Origin: Bacillus salacetis
GTDB lineage: Bacteria > Bacillota > Bacilli > Bacillales > Bacillaceae_B
Reading direction: 5' to 3'
DNA: 32,516 bases
NCBI RefSeq assembly: GCF_003581585.1
Contig: NZ_QXIR01000046.1
Span: 1 to 32,516, forward strand
A model generated the notes under the pieces. It saw only the letters and a list, made by a program, of their open reading frames with translations, did no database searches and had not been told where the DNA came from. Within the stretch, counting starts at the first letter, position 1. Every line of letters starts with the position of its first letter. The position numbers were made by a program, and so were the translations under genes. Below are positions 16,893 through 24,136 of the stretch, one piece after another.

Positions 16893-17201
16893 ATGATGGA
16901 TCAAAAGATAAAATTGCTTCCCATCGGAACAGTGGTCAAACTGAAAAATGTAGACAAACCTGTGATGATTTACGGCCGTCATCAACTTCAGCAAAAGACA
17001 AGGAAGACATTTGATTACATAGCTGTCCCTTATCCCGAAGGCAACCTTACGGACGAATTCAATGTCTTTTTTAATCGGGAACTGATAGAAGAGGTCATGC
17101 ATCAAGGGTTAATCTCTCCTGTGGAAGAATTATTGAGGGAAAAGGTAGAATCAGAAATCAATAAAGACAAAACGGATGAAAATCCCGGCCAAGAGGACTA
17201 G
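16893..17201 (+). CDS. DUF4176 family protein of the type VII/LXG cluster
   Basis: The 102-residue soluble protein has the clear DUF4176 pattern: IKLLPIGTVVKLKNVDKPVM, then FDYIAVPYPEGNL and FNRELIEEVMHQG, followed by an acidic tail. This family occurs repeatedly with LXG toxins and type VII secretion genes in Firmicutes, where its function is unknown; a chaperone or accessory role is assumed. The ribosome site GAAGGGG stands 7 bases before the start. The 166-base gap from the immunity gene has no convincing gene, though it holds a short AAGCTT inverted repeat (16838-16854). A terminator follows at 17416-17450. Confidence 0.85.
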   Translation: MMDQKIKLLPIGTVVKLKNVDKPVMIYGRHQLQQKTRKTFDYIAVPYPEGNLTDEFNVFFNRELIEEVMHQGLISPVEELLREKVESEINKDKTDENPGQED

Positions 17202-17415
17202 CTTAGTACTGCTGCATCGAGAAGTGATCCCATCTATCCTGATTCACCAGCGCACAATCCCGATGGAAGTTAACACTCCAGCCATATTAATGGATGCCAG
17301 CCTGCCTGATCAAATATCGGTATATCTGATCAGCGCAATCGCAAATTACATAATTTCCATATACCTTCTGAAAATAAAGGCGGAAATGTATTTAAAACCG
17401 ATACCAAAACTGTAT

Positions 17416-17450
17416 AAAGAGCAGGAGCCTATTGCGCTCTCCTGCTCTTT
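17416..17450 (+). terminator. Terminator closing the LXG island, probably shared with the reductase gene
   Basis: AAAGAGCAGGAG (17416-17427) pairs perfectly with CTCCTGCTCTTT (17439-17450) across an 11-base loop, and T-rich sequence follows. It lies between two convergent genes and could serve both. Confidence 0.85.
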
Positions 17451-17456
17451 TCTTTG

Positions 17457-18365
17457 TTAGCTTTCATATATCTTTAAATTGGCATATATTATTTGAAGCA
17501 TAGGTGTCTCTATATTTAATTCTTTTGCTTTATCCAGCAGGAACCCATATAGGTGATCTGCTTCAACAGCCAGTTCCTTTTCCATATCCCTTTGAAGGGA
17601 AGATTTCATCTCGTAGCCCATACTGTTCAGCTTCTCCAGTTGTTTAACTTCAATATCCCTTGCTATCGGAGCCCCTAATTTCCGCATGATTGCTGCTGTT
17701 TCTTCCAAAGTATTATTGATTGAAGATAAGCCAGTTTCATTCTCCCTGATGGGACCAACCGGCGAACGAAAGAGAGAGGTCACACCTGAAAGGGTTGTAA
17801 TGAACAGATACTTATGCCACATTTCCTGTACAATATTCTCAGCGAGGATGAAGTTCGCTTTTGTTCCACTGAAGGCTTCCTCAAGCTTCAAGATTCGTGC
17901 CGTCTTCTCACCAGTCCGTTCCCCGAATACCAAGTCATGAATCGGACTGGTTTGATTCACATATCCCTGTGAAGTCAAGGTCGACTCAACAAAACACAGG
18001 CCGCCAATAACATTGTTTTCACCGAACCTGTCAACAAGCGCATCAATATGTGACATTCCGTTCAACAAAGGAAGAATCATTGTCTCCCTCCCAACATAAG
18101 GTTCGATGCTCTCCATTGCCGCTTCCAGATGATAGGCTTTCACCGATAGAATAATCACATCATATGGAGCGGTATACTCACCTGCAACGATCGTTGTGGG
18201 CATCAATTTGAAATCCCCATGAACACTTTGAACTGAAAGACCTGCACCAGCAAGCTGGTTCCTCCTTCCTTCCCGGACAAGGAATGTCACATCCTCGCCT
18301 TTCTCTGCAAGACGTCCGCCAAAATAACCGCCGACCGCGCCGGCTCCTGCTACTAATATCTTCAT
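17457..18365 (-). CDS. Ketopantoate reductase family protein (2-dehydropantoate 2-reductase)
   Basis: The 302-residue enzyme begins MKILVAGAGAVGGYFGGRLA, the GxGxxG NADP-binding Rossmann motif of the ApbA/PanE family, and continues with ILSVKAYHLEAAM and LPLLNGMSHID. These are the conserved strand ends and the asparagine region of the active site. The C-terminal half is all-helical and ends with the substrate loop around SSLQRDMEKELAVEADHL. The family reduces ketopantoate to pantoate in coenzyme A synthesis, but Bacilli often carry paralogues of other specificity, and no pan genes are near, so I leave the symbol blank. The start at 18365 follows AAGGAGGAC; a longer frame to 18434 has no ribosome site. 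Confidence 0.9.
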   Translation of the reverse strand: MKILVAGAGAVGGYFGGRLAEKGEDVTFLVREGRRNQLAGAGLSVQSVHGDFKLMPTTIVAGEYTAPYDVIILSVKAYHLEAAMESIEPYVGRETMILPLLNGMSHIDALVDRFGENNVIGGLCFVESTLTSQGYVNQTSPIHDLVFGERTGEKTARILKLEEAFSGTKANFILAENIVQEMWHKYLFITTLSGVTSLFRSPVGPIRENETGLSSINNTLEETAAIMRKLGAPIARDIEVKQLEKLNSMGYEMKSSLQRDMEKELAVEADHLYGFLLDKAKELNIETPMLQIIYANLKIYES

Positions 18366-18737
18366 ATGTATTGTCCTCCTTATGGTTGGGAATGGAATGC
18401 ATTTTCTGTGGTGTCTGGTAAAAAAAGATGACATTTAAAAAGTCTTTTTAAATGGCTCTTTTCGTAAACTTTGTTGCTATTCACTATAAATTTCAAATAG
18501 AGTCCTGGTAAATCGCCGTAAAAACCCCGGTGAGCAGGATAGAAAAGAGCTGCTCATTCTTTTTCGATAGTAACACCTTTGAATACAGGGGAAAAATCCG
18601 GCACCTGGGATTTTTCCGAAAGCAACAATATATGCGAAAACAGCCTTTTAAATTTAATTAAAAGTTAAAAGCCGGGCAGGATTTTGAATGGTTTTAAAGA
18701 ATAGTTAATTTGACAAAAAAATAGAAAGGAAGATTGA
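18366..18737. other. Divergent intergenic region mostly filled by a mobile repeat
   Basis: The 372 bases hold the MITE-like element at 18454-18645 with its target duplications. The remaining AT-rich ~90 bases contain only the leader of the transposase gene, with AGAAAGGAAG as its ribosome site. Confidence 0.7.
18446..18653 (+). mobile_element. MITE-like element, intact copy 1, with 8-bp target duplication
   Basis: The 192-bp element at 18454-18645 begins GGCTCTTTTCG and ends CGAAAACAGCC, near-perfect terminal inverted repeats. A second block, TTTGTTGCT near the start and AGCAACA near the end, is also inverted. It is flanked on both sides by the exact 8-mer TTTTAAAT (18446-18453 and 18646-18653), a target duplication. 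It has no coding capacity. Internally GGAAAAATCC/GGGATTTTTCC forms a strong hairpin. Copy 2 at 28856-29036 is closely similar along its whole length. Confidence 0.85.
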
Positions 18738-19295
18738 ATGCCAAGAAAAAAGAGAACATGGTTTCCAGGTGCGATGTATCATATTACAGCGCGGGGAAAT
18801 CGAAAAGATCTTATCTATCATGAAAGAGAGGATTACCATTATTATCTTCACCTGCTTGAAAAAGCACAAAAACGTTACCCCTTTAAACTCCACTCTTATT
18901 GTCTGATGCCAAATCATATCCACTTATTAATTGAAACCGAAATGCACTCTCCTTCAACAATAATCCATTATATACATTCCCTATATGCCAGATATTTCAA
19001 TAATAAATATAAATGTATAGGCCATCTGTTCCAGAATCGCTTTAATGACAAGGTGATCAAGGATTGGAAGCAGATGATGGATACCAGCAGATACATCCAC
19101 TTGAATCCTGTGAAAGCAGGACTTGTAATAAAACCAGAAAAATATCCCTGGAGCAGCTATAAAGTTTTCATATCAACCAGTGAAAATTCCATTGTTACTA
19201 GTGAAAAAATTGTAAATACCATGTGTAGTGGATCAAAAAACACTTATAAACATTACGTAGAAATGAACTTAAAAAAAGATAACCTTTATTCATGA
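18738..19295 (+). CDS. Y1 (HUH) transposase of the RAYT / IS200-like family
   Basis: The 185-residue protein has all main features of REP-associated tyrosine transposases: start PRKKRTWFPGAMYHITARGN, the metal-binding HUH motif in LMPNHIHLLIE (H60, H62), GHLFQNRF, and the catalytic tyrosine motif RYIHLNPVKAG (Y119). These enzymes nick single-stranded DNA at hairpins and form a 5'-phosphotyrosine. RAYTs are usually single-copy and domesticated, mobilising short palindromic REP sequences rather than themselves. Six bases after the stop begins an array of fifteen palindromes, its obvious candidate substrate. The coding sequence is more AT-rich than its neighbours, which hints at transfer. Confidence 0.92.
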   Translation: MPRKKRTWFPGAMYHITARGNRKDLIYHEREDYHYYLHLLEKAQKRYPFKLHSYCLMPNHIHLLIETEMHSPSTIIHYIHSLYARYFNNKYKCIGHLFQNRFNDKVIKDWKQMMDTSRYIHLNPVKAGLVIKPEKYPWSSYKVFISTSENSIVTSEKIVNTMCSGSKNTYKHYVEMNLKKDNLYS

Positions 19296-19301
19296 ATTAA
19301 G

Positions 19302-19670
19302 TGAGCCAGGCTCAAAAGGCGTAATCTGAGCCAGGCTCAAAAAGTGAGATCTGAGCCAGGCTCAAACGGCGTAATCTGAGCCAGGCTCAAAAGGCGAGAT
19401 CTGAGCCAGGCTCAAAAGGCGTAATCTGAGCCAGGCTCAAAAAGCGAGATCTGAGCCAGGCTCAAAAGGCGTAATCTGAGCCAGGCTCAAAAAGCGAGAT
19501 CTGAGCCAGGCTCAAAAAGCGAGATCTGAGCCAGGCTCAAAAAGCGAGATCTGAGCCAGGCTCAAAAGGCGTAATCTGAGCCAGGCTCAAAAAGTGAAAT
19601 CTGAGCCAGGCTCAAAAGGCGAGACTTGAGCCAGGCTCAAAAAGCGAAATCTGAGCCAGGCTCAAAAGGC
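19302..19670. repeat. Tandem array: fifteen 25-bp units with a perfect 13-bp palindrome
   Basis: GAGCCAGGCTC begins at 19303 and recurs exactly every 25 bases to 19653. All 15 copies are identical, and every one is extended by T and A to TGAGCCAGGCTCA. The 14-base linkers vary between two main forms, AAAAGGCGTAATCT and AAAAAGCGAGATCT, which alternate over much of the array, plus a few variants; the last linker diverges. The period is not a multiple of three and no long frame is used, so it is not coding. It starts 6 bases after the RAYT stop and ends ~25 bases before the next terminator. Confidence 0.97.
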
Positions 19671-19694
19671 ACACGCACAAGCCTCCGTAAAAAC

Positions 19695-19730
19695 CAAAAG
19701 CCCGGAAAGAAATCAGCTTCCAGGCTTTTG
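19695..19730 (-). terminator. Terminator of the cstA operon
   Basis: On the minus strand CAAAAGCCTGGAAG pairs with CTTTCCGGGCTTTTG (minor mismatch) and is followed by GTTTTT. It lies directly after the small gene that overlaps cstA, so that gene is inside the transcript. Confidence 0.8.
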
Positions 19731-19733
19731 AAG

Positions 19734-19883
19734 TTAAATCAGTATAATGGAAAGCAGGGAAACGGATGCTGTTAGAAACAAAGCCAGTTTCACAGGAAAG
19801 GAAAGAGTATCTTTCCCTTCCTCATTGACCTGCTTTTCTTTTTCATTAACTGTTTTCCGGTAGTTTGGACTGCAGAAGCCCAT
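19734..19883 (-). CDS. 49-residue single-TM protein overlapping cstA
   Basis: This frame starts with an ATG that shares its A with the cstA stop codon (TGATG, 19885-19881), so translation is probably coupled. The 49-residue product begins MGFCSPNYRKTVNEKEKQV, a charged cytoplasmic part, and ends with a hydrophobic helix (LALFLTASVSLLSIILI) after FPVK. The terminator follows three bases after its stop. A cytoplasmic head plus one C-terminal helix suggests a small subunit or regulator of the transporter, much as E. coli CstA-type genes are followed by a small YbdD/YjiX gene, though I see no sequence similarity to that family. It is easily missed by length cut-offs. No independent ribosome site is evident. 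Confidence 0.6.
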   Translation of the reverse strand: MGFCSPNYRKTVNEKEKQVNEEGKDTLSFPVKLALFLTASVSLLSIILI

Positions 19884-21334
19884 CAGGCTGCAGGCTTCCA
19901 GTTTGAGATGTCCTCTTCCAGCGGGATATTATTGGCTCTTGCTTTTTTAGCTGCGATGAAGAAGATTGCTACCAGGATTACAGAAATGGCAGCGGCTCCG
20001 ATATAAGATGTGCTTAGGGCCATGCCGAAGCCAATAGGTGCATTCAAGATGTAGGTTGTCGTAGCCATCAGCATGAATGTGCCAGGAATCAAGGAAATCC
20101 AATAATTTTTTTTAGCTATATACAGGTACATCGCACCTACAAACAGTGCAATAACGGCCGTTGATTGGTTTGCCCAGGAAAAGTAGCGCCATAGAAGCGT
20201 GAAGTCGATCCTGGTAAGTGCAAATGAGATTGCGAATAACGGAAGTGCGATCCATAGACGGCTTGTCACTTTCTTTTGAGAGAAGTTGAAATAATCCGCT
20301 ATGATCATGCGCGCACTTCTGAATGCAGTATCACCAGATGTGATAGGGAGGATGATGACACCAAGAATGGCAAGTGTCCCTCCGACAGCTCCAAGCATTA
20401 GAGTGGATGCTTCACTGACAACGCCGGCAGGACCTCCATTCGCCAGCAGATCATTCAGGCCATTGTAGCCGTCGAACAAGCTCATTGCAGCGGCAGCCCA
20501 GATCATGGCGATGATTCCTTCTGCGATCATCATTCCATAGAAAATTTTCCGGCCATTGTTCTCGTTTTGCGTAGTCCGGGAAATGATTGGTGTTTGTGTA
20601 GCATGGAATCCTGATAAAGCGCCACAAGAGATTGTCAAGAATAACAATGGGAAGATTGGTGCATTGTCAGGGTGAAAATTAGACAGGGACAATTCAGGGA
20701 TCGGTGCTCCTGTGAATACAAGCATACCGCCTACTCCAAGTGCACTGATCAAAAGAAGCGCTCCGAAAATAGGATAAAAACGTCCGATGATTTTATCGAT
20801 CGGCAGTAAGGTAGCCAGGATGTAATAAATGAAGATCGCTCCAAGAATCAAGCCCATGGCAGCCCAGCCATCCATTAGGTTGAAAAGCAAGTCGGCAGGC
20901 GCTGAAACGAACACGGTACCGACCAATAATAACAGGAGGACTGCGAATGCATTGACGACATGCTTCATGAATTTACCAAGGAATTTACCTGCAAGTTCTG
21001 GAAGGTGGGCTCCGCGGTTCCTGATGGAAATCATGCCAGTCAGGTAGTCGTGGACCGCTCCTGCGAAGATACATCCAACAACAATCCAAATGAAAGCAAC
21101 AGGTCCGTACAGGGCCCCCATGATTGGTCCGAAAATCGGGCCGACACCAGCAATGTTCAGAAGCTGGATCAATGAGTTTTTAGGTGTGTTCATCGGGAGG
21201 TAGTCGACATCATCCTTATGAGTATATGCAGGTGTCGTCCTGCCTTCGTTCACACCGAAGATCTTTTCTACAATTTTACCGTACGTAAAGTAACCAACAA
21301 TCAATAAGGCAATTCCGGCTAGAAATGTATACAT
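19883..21334 (-). CDS. CstA-family peptide/pyruvate transporter
   Basis: This 483-residue protein has about 13-14 hydrophobic helices and the CstA signature near the N-terminus: LLNIAGVGPIFGPIMGALYG, then AGAVHDYLTGMISIRNRGAHLPE. It is of the short CstA type rather than the ~600-700 residue form. E. coli relatives BtsT and CstA import pyruvate, and each is linked to a LytS/LytTR-type regulator. Here a LytS/LytT pair lies directly upstream on the same strand, so pyruvate or a related acid is the likely substrate. The start has a strong ribosome site (AAGGAGG). The promoter carries LytTR-like repeats and a cre site. Confidence 0.9.
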   Translation of the reverse strand: MYTFLAGIALLIVGYFTYGKIVEKIFGVNEGRTTPAYTHKDDVDYLPMNTPKNSLIQLLNIAGVGPIFGPIMGALYGPVAFIWIVVGCIFAGAVHDYLTGMISIRNRGAHLPELAGKFLGKFMKHVVNAFAVLLLLLVGTVFVSAPADLLFNLMDGWAAMGLILGAIFIYYILATLLPIDKIIGRFYPIFGALLLISALGVGGMLVFTGAPIPELSLSNFHPDNAPIFPLLFLTISCGALSGFHATQTPIISRTTQNENNGRKIFYGMMIAEGIIAMIWAAAAMSLFDGYNGLNDLLANGGPAGVVSEASTLMLGAVGGTLAILGVIILPITSGDTAFRSARMIIADYFNFSQKKVTSRLWIALPLFAISFALTRIDFTLLWRYFSWANQSTAVIALFVGAMYLYIAKKNYWISLIPGTFMLMATTTYILNAPIGFGMALSTSYIGAAAISVILVAIFFIAAKKARANNIPLEEDISNWKPAA

Positions 21335-21354
21335 GGTAAATCCTCCTTAAGATT

Positions 21355-21370
21355 ATGAATGCGTTTACAT
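21355..21370 (-). promoter_or_regulatory. CcpA binding site (cre) at the cstA promoter
   Basis: ATGTAAACGCATTCAT on the minus strand matches every position of the cre consensus WTGNAARCGNWWWCAW. It lies immediately downstream of the -10 box, so CcpA bound there should block initiation or early elongation when glucose is plentiful. Confidence 0.85.
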
Positions 21371-21372
21371 AG

Positions 21373-21378
21373 ATTATA
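21373..21378 (-). promoter_or_regulatory. cstA promoter -10 box
   Basis: TATAAT on the minus strand is a perfect -10 hexamer. Nothing resembling TTGACA stands at the right distance upstream, which fits a promoter that needs an activator. Confidence 0.6.
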
Positions 21379-21412
21379 AGATTGATTGTGGCGGAATGGT
21401 GAAGTTTTAGAA

Positions 21413-21461
21413 TAAGATGCGGATATGGAGGATTAAGATGTAAACAGGGAGGGTTAAGATG
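21413..21461 (-). promoter_or_regulatory. Three direct repeats, probable LytTR-regulator binding sites
   Basis: CATCTTA (minus strand) occurs at 21455-21461, 21434-21440 and 21413-21419, exactly 21 bases apart, within the longer pattern NRCATCTTAWYC. LytTR-domain regulators bind pairs of direct repeats spaced about two helical turns upstream of a weak -35, as here. The natural ligand is the adjacent LytT-like regulator. Confidence 0.7.
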
Positions 21462-21491
21462 CAGAGGGATGAAAACCTTTACATGAAAAGA

Positions 21492-21510
21492 GGACGCCTT
21501 AGGGGCGTCC
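21492..21510 (-). terminator. Terminator between the regulator gene and cstA
   Basis: GGACGCC (21492-21498) pairs with GGCGTCC (21504-21510). On the minus strand it is followed by TCTTTT, and it separates the two-component genes from the separately promoted cstA. Confidence 0.75.
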
Positions 21511-21519
21511 GTTAAAGAG

Positions 21520-22257
21520 TTACAGCTCAAGCTTCTGCCGCAGGGCTTTCACATAATTTCTGCTGACAGAAAGCTTTTCACTGTGTCCCTGGATTTCAAG
21601 TTGATAGGCCCCGTTGAACCAGGGAGTCAGCTTTGTGATGTAATCCAGGTTGACGATATAGCTCTTATGGATCCGGAAAAAAGAGAAGGCAGCCAAACGG
21701 CTTTCCAGATCTTTCAATGGGGTTTTGACTTCATACTCGTTGGCTTTGGTCATGATTTTCGATACTTTTTCTTCACGGGCTATATATAGGATGTTACCCG
21801 GATCGAGATAAAGGATTTCTCCTTCTCCTTCAACAGCTAGTTTCCCATGCTGCCGCACATTATCAGATTCAGTTTGGGCAGAGGGATGGAGGAGTTTTTC
21901 AATTCTCGCCACCGTCTGGGTCAACTGTTCATCATCATATGGTTTAAGCAGATAATCGACCGCTTCATAACGGAATGCTTCTGCCGCAAATTGTGGATAT
22001 GCAGTTGCAAAAACGATCAGCGGCGGCTTTTTCAATTCAAGAAGGGACTTCGCTGCTTCCATGCCGTTCATCTTCGGCATTTCAACATCCAGAAATACAA
22101 CCTCGGGACTATGCTGGATGGTCTGCAGGACGGCACTTTCTCCTGAATCGGCTTCACCGATCACCTGAATGGAAGGATACTCCCCTAATAAATGTTTAAG
22201 TTCATCCCGGCTGTAACGTTCATCATCAACGACCAGGACTTTTATTGCTTTTTCCAT
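21520..22257 (-). CDS. LytTR-family response regulator (LytT-like)
   Basis: This 245-residue regulator has a receiver domain (1-~120) with D11-D12, phospho-acceptor D57 (VVFLDVEMPKMNG), the switch threonine in FATAYPQFA and the lysine in LLKPYDD. The C-terminal LytTR DNA-binding domain (~140-245) shows KVSKIMTKANEYEVKTPLKD and FRIHKSYIVNLDYI. It is the partner of the LytS-like kinase, whose stop codon its start overlaps by 16 bases. The three 21-bp-spaced repeats before cstA are its likely targets, by analogy with LytST control of pyruvate uptake in B. subtilis. Confidence 0.93.
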   Translation of the reverse strand: MEKAIKVLVVDDERYSRDELKHLLGEYPSIQVIGEADSGESAVLQTIQHSPEVVFLDVEMPKMNGMEAAKSLLELKKPPLIVFATAYPQFAAEAFRYEAVDYLLKPYDDEQLTQTVARIEKLLHPSAQTESDNVRQHGKLAVEGEGEILYLDPGNILYIAREEKVSKIMTKANEYEVKTPLKDLESRLAAFSFFRIHKSYIVNLDYITKLTPWFNGAYQLEIQGHSEKLSVSRNYVKALRQKLEL

Positions 22258-23993
22258 TGTGATGCCTCCATTTCAGGGATGAAGAAGGAGATTTCCGTCC
22301 CTTCACCACTTTCGCTTGAAATTTTCAATGCCGCCTTGTCACCATACATCATGGTCAGCCTGCGGTTGATATTATATAAGGCAAAGCCGGTTCCGGTCTC
22401 AGACTCGAGACTGTTTTCCCCAAGAATGGCCAGTCGTTCTGCAGGGATTCCTTGTCCATTATCCTCCACAGTGATCATCACCCCTGCCCACTTATTGACG
22501 ACAGTGATTTTTACAACGCAGTTTTCATTTTTATCTTTGATGCCGTGCTTGATGGCGTTTTCCACAATCGGCTGGAGAGTAAGGGGCGGAATCATTTGCG
22601 ACAGGGTGTTTTCGTCAATTTCATACTGGACTTTCAGTTTATCCACAAAGCGCGCTTCTTCAATGGCCAAATAGGCTTTCACATGCTTCAGTTCTTGTTC
22701 CAGCGAAGTGATTTCAGCTGTGGTCCCCGTTAAATTCTGCCTTAAAAAGTTGGAAAGGGAAATCAGGAGCTTCCGTGCCTGGGCAGGGTCGATCCTGATC
22801 AGGGAGCCGATCACATTCATGGAGTTGAATAGAAAGTGAGGGCTGATTTGAGCCTGAAGCGCCTTGATCTCAGCTTCTTTTGCATACTGCAGGGCTTTAT
22901 CGGCCTCGGCAATTTCCAATTGGTTGCTCAGCAGGACGCTCAGCCCTGAGATTAGTTCCAGGATGACGTTTGAAATTTCTTTTTCTGATGAAAAGTAAAA
23001 TTTCAACGTGCCGATGGTCTCGCCGCGCTGCTTTAACGGAGCGATGACAGCAGCACCAAGGGGGCAGTCCTTATTGACACAATGGATGGTTTCGTCATTC
23101 GCCACCACCAATTTCCCCAGCCGGATCACATCTTTTGTGATATGGGTCTGAAGAGGGCTGCCGGCACGGTGATGATCGTCGGCAAGGCCAGTATGGGCAA
23201 GTATACTTGTCTTATTTGTCATTGCGACCGCTGATGGCTTGATTTCTTTAAAAAGGATTTCGCACACTGCTTTGGCAGATTCGTTATTCATCCCTTTACG
23301 CAAATAGGCCAGTGTCTGATCGGCTATCCTGAGTGTCTTCTGAGCTTGAAGTGCACCGGCTTTTTCTTCTTCATTCACAACATTTTTGATGATCAACAGG
23401 AAAAGTGCACAGCCGATTCCGTTGGCCAGGATCATGGGAACCCCGATCATTTCTACAAGGGTCAGCGCTTTTTCAAAAGGTTTTGCCACTAAGAGGATGA
23501 TGAGCATTTGAATGGTTTCTGCCAGGGCACCGATCAGGAAAGCGGCGGGCAGTTTGACATGCTTATTCCGCTGGTGAAACATTCCTGAAATGATTCCGGC
23601 TGCAATGGCGGCAATGCCGCATGAAATATCGGTAAAACCCCCAAGTGTGAAACGGTGAATTCCGGCAATGAGGCCGGCTCCGATTCCGACCCTGTATCCA
23701 CCGAGAAGCCCGGCGAGTACGACGCCGATGACTCTTGAATTCGCAATTGCCTCATCAGCATCCAGGTTCATTGCCCAGCGGTTGAAGTTAAGGGTGTCGG
23801 TGTTGAAGGCAAGTCCTGAGTAAGTCCCGATGATACCAAAGAACCCGAAGAACAGGATTGCAACAACTTCCTGCCGGCCCCGTAATTTATCTTGATAGAT
23901 CATGCTCTGGAAAAAACGGAATCTCGTTAAGATGAAAGCTATGGTGACGATGATCCCTAGTCTCTCCAGCATGGTAAAAAGAAGATCGAACAT
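22242..23993 (-). CDS. LytS-family sensor histidine kinase
   Basis: The 583-residue membrane kinase starts at 23993 (AAAGGAG 8 bases upstream). Residues 1-~190 form the 5TM-LYT sensor (GTYSGLAFNTDT, GVVLAGLLGGYRVGIGAG and LAGLLGG-type motifs). A GAF domain lies at ~215-355 and includes CVNKDCPLGAAVIAPLKQRG. The His_kinase domain carries ALQAQISPHFLFNSMNVIG with its phospho-acceptor histidine, and the ATPase domain shows VENAIKHGIKD and EDNGQGIP. In B. subtilis and E. coli this kinase type senses extracellular pyruvate. It is co-transcribed with the lytT-like gene. The in-frame extension to 24035 has no ribosome site. Confidence 0.93.
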   Translation of the reverse strand: MFDLLFTMLERLGIIVTIAFILTRFRFFQSMIYQDKLRGRQEVVAILFFGFFGIIGTYSGLAFNTDTLNFNRWAMNLDADEAIANSRVIGVVLAGLLGGYRVGIGAGLIAGIHRFTLGGFTDISCGIAAIAAGIISGMFHQRNKHVKLPAAFLIGALAETIQMLIILLVAKPFEKALTLVEMIGVPMILANGIGCALFLLIIKNVVNEEEKAGALQAQKTLRIADQTLAYLRKGMNNESAKAVCEILFKEIKPSAVAMTNKTSILAHTGLADDHHRAGSPLQTHITKDVIRLGKLVVANDETIHCVNKDCPLGAAVIAPLKQRGETIGTLKFYFSSEKEISNVILELISGLSVLLSNQLEIAEADKALQYAKEAEIKALQAQISPHFLFNSMNVIGSLIRIDPAQARKLLISLSNFLRQNLTGTTAEITSLEQELKHVKAYLAIEEARFVDKLKVQYEIDENTLSQMIPPLTLQPIVENAIKHGIKDKNENCVVKITVVNKWAGVMITVEDNGQGIPAERLAILGENSLESETGTGFALYNINRRLTMMYGDKAALKISSESGEGTEISFFIPEMEASQWKKQ

Positions 23994-24047
23994 GTTGAAG
24001 GCTCCTTTGGACAGGCTGAATGAATTAACCCGCAAAATGATAAACCC

Positions 24048-24056
24048 ATTATACCA
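24048..24056 (-). promoter_or_regulatory. lytS promoter, extended -10
   Basis: TGGTATAAT on the minus strand is a consensus extended -10, ~55 bases before the lytS start. Its -35 position falls inside the 27-bp inverted repeat that begins ten bases upstream. Confidence 0.6.
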
Positions 24057-24066
24057 AATAAGAACG

Positions 24067-24121
24067 CTTTACCGCTTTAAAGCAGCCGGGGACTGTCCCC
24101 GGCTGCTTTAAAGCGGTAAAG
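24067..24121. repeat. 27-bp perfect inverted repeat with one-base centre
   Basis: Bases 24067-24093 are the exact reverse complement of 24095-24121, with a single T between. The core GGGGACTGTCCCC is also found in part at 30282-30329. It lies between the DUF421 and lytS genes, both on the minus strand, and ends 10 bases before the extended -10 of lytS. It may act as a terminator of the DUF421 gene, a protein site, or a REP-like element. Confidence 0.9.
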
Positions 24122-24136
24122 TATTTTGCTGCTAGG

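Noticed and set aside
17176..17460. 94-codon plus-strand frame after the DUF4176 gene
   Set aside because: It begins inside the DUF4176 gene in another frame, has no ribosome site and its last codons run through the terminator stem.
17457..18365. Assigning panE with certainty
   Set aside because: The family is clear, but Bacilli carry several paralogues and there is no pantothenate gene nearby.
19302..19670. CRISPR-like regular repeats
   Set aside because: The repeat is only 11-13 bases and the 14-base spacers are near-identical copies of one another, not unique; no cas genes are present.
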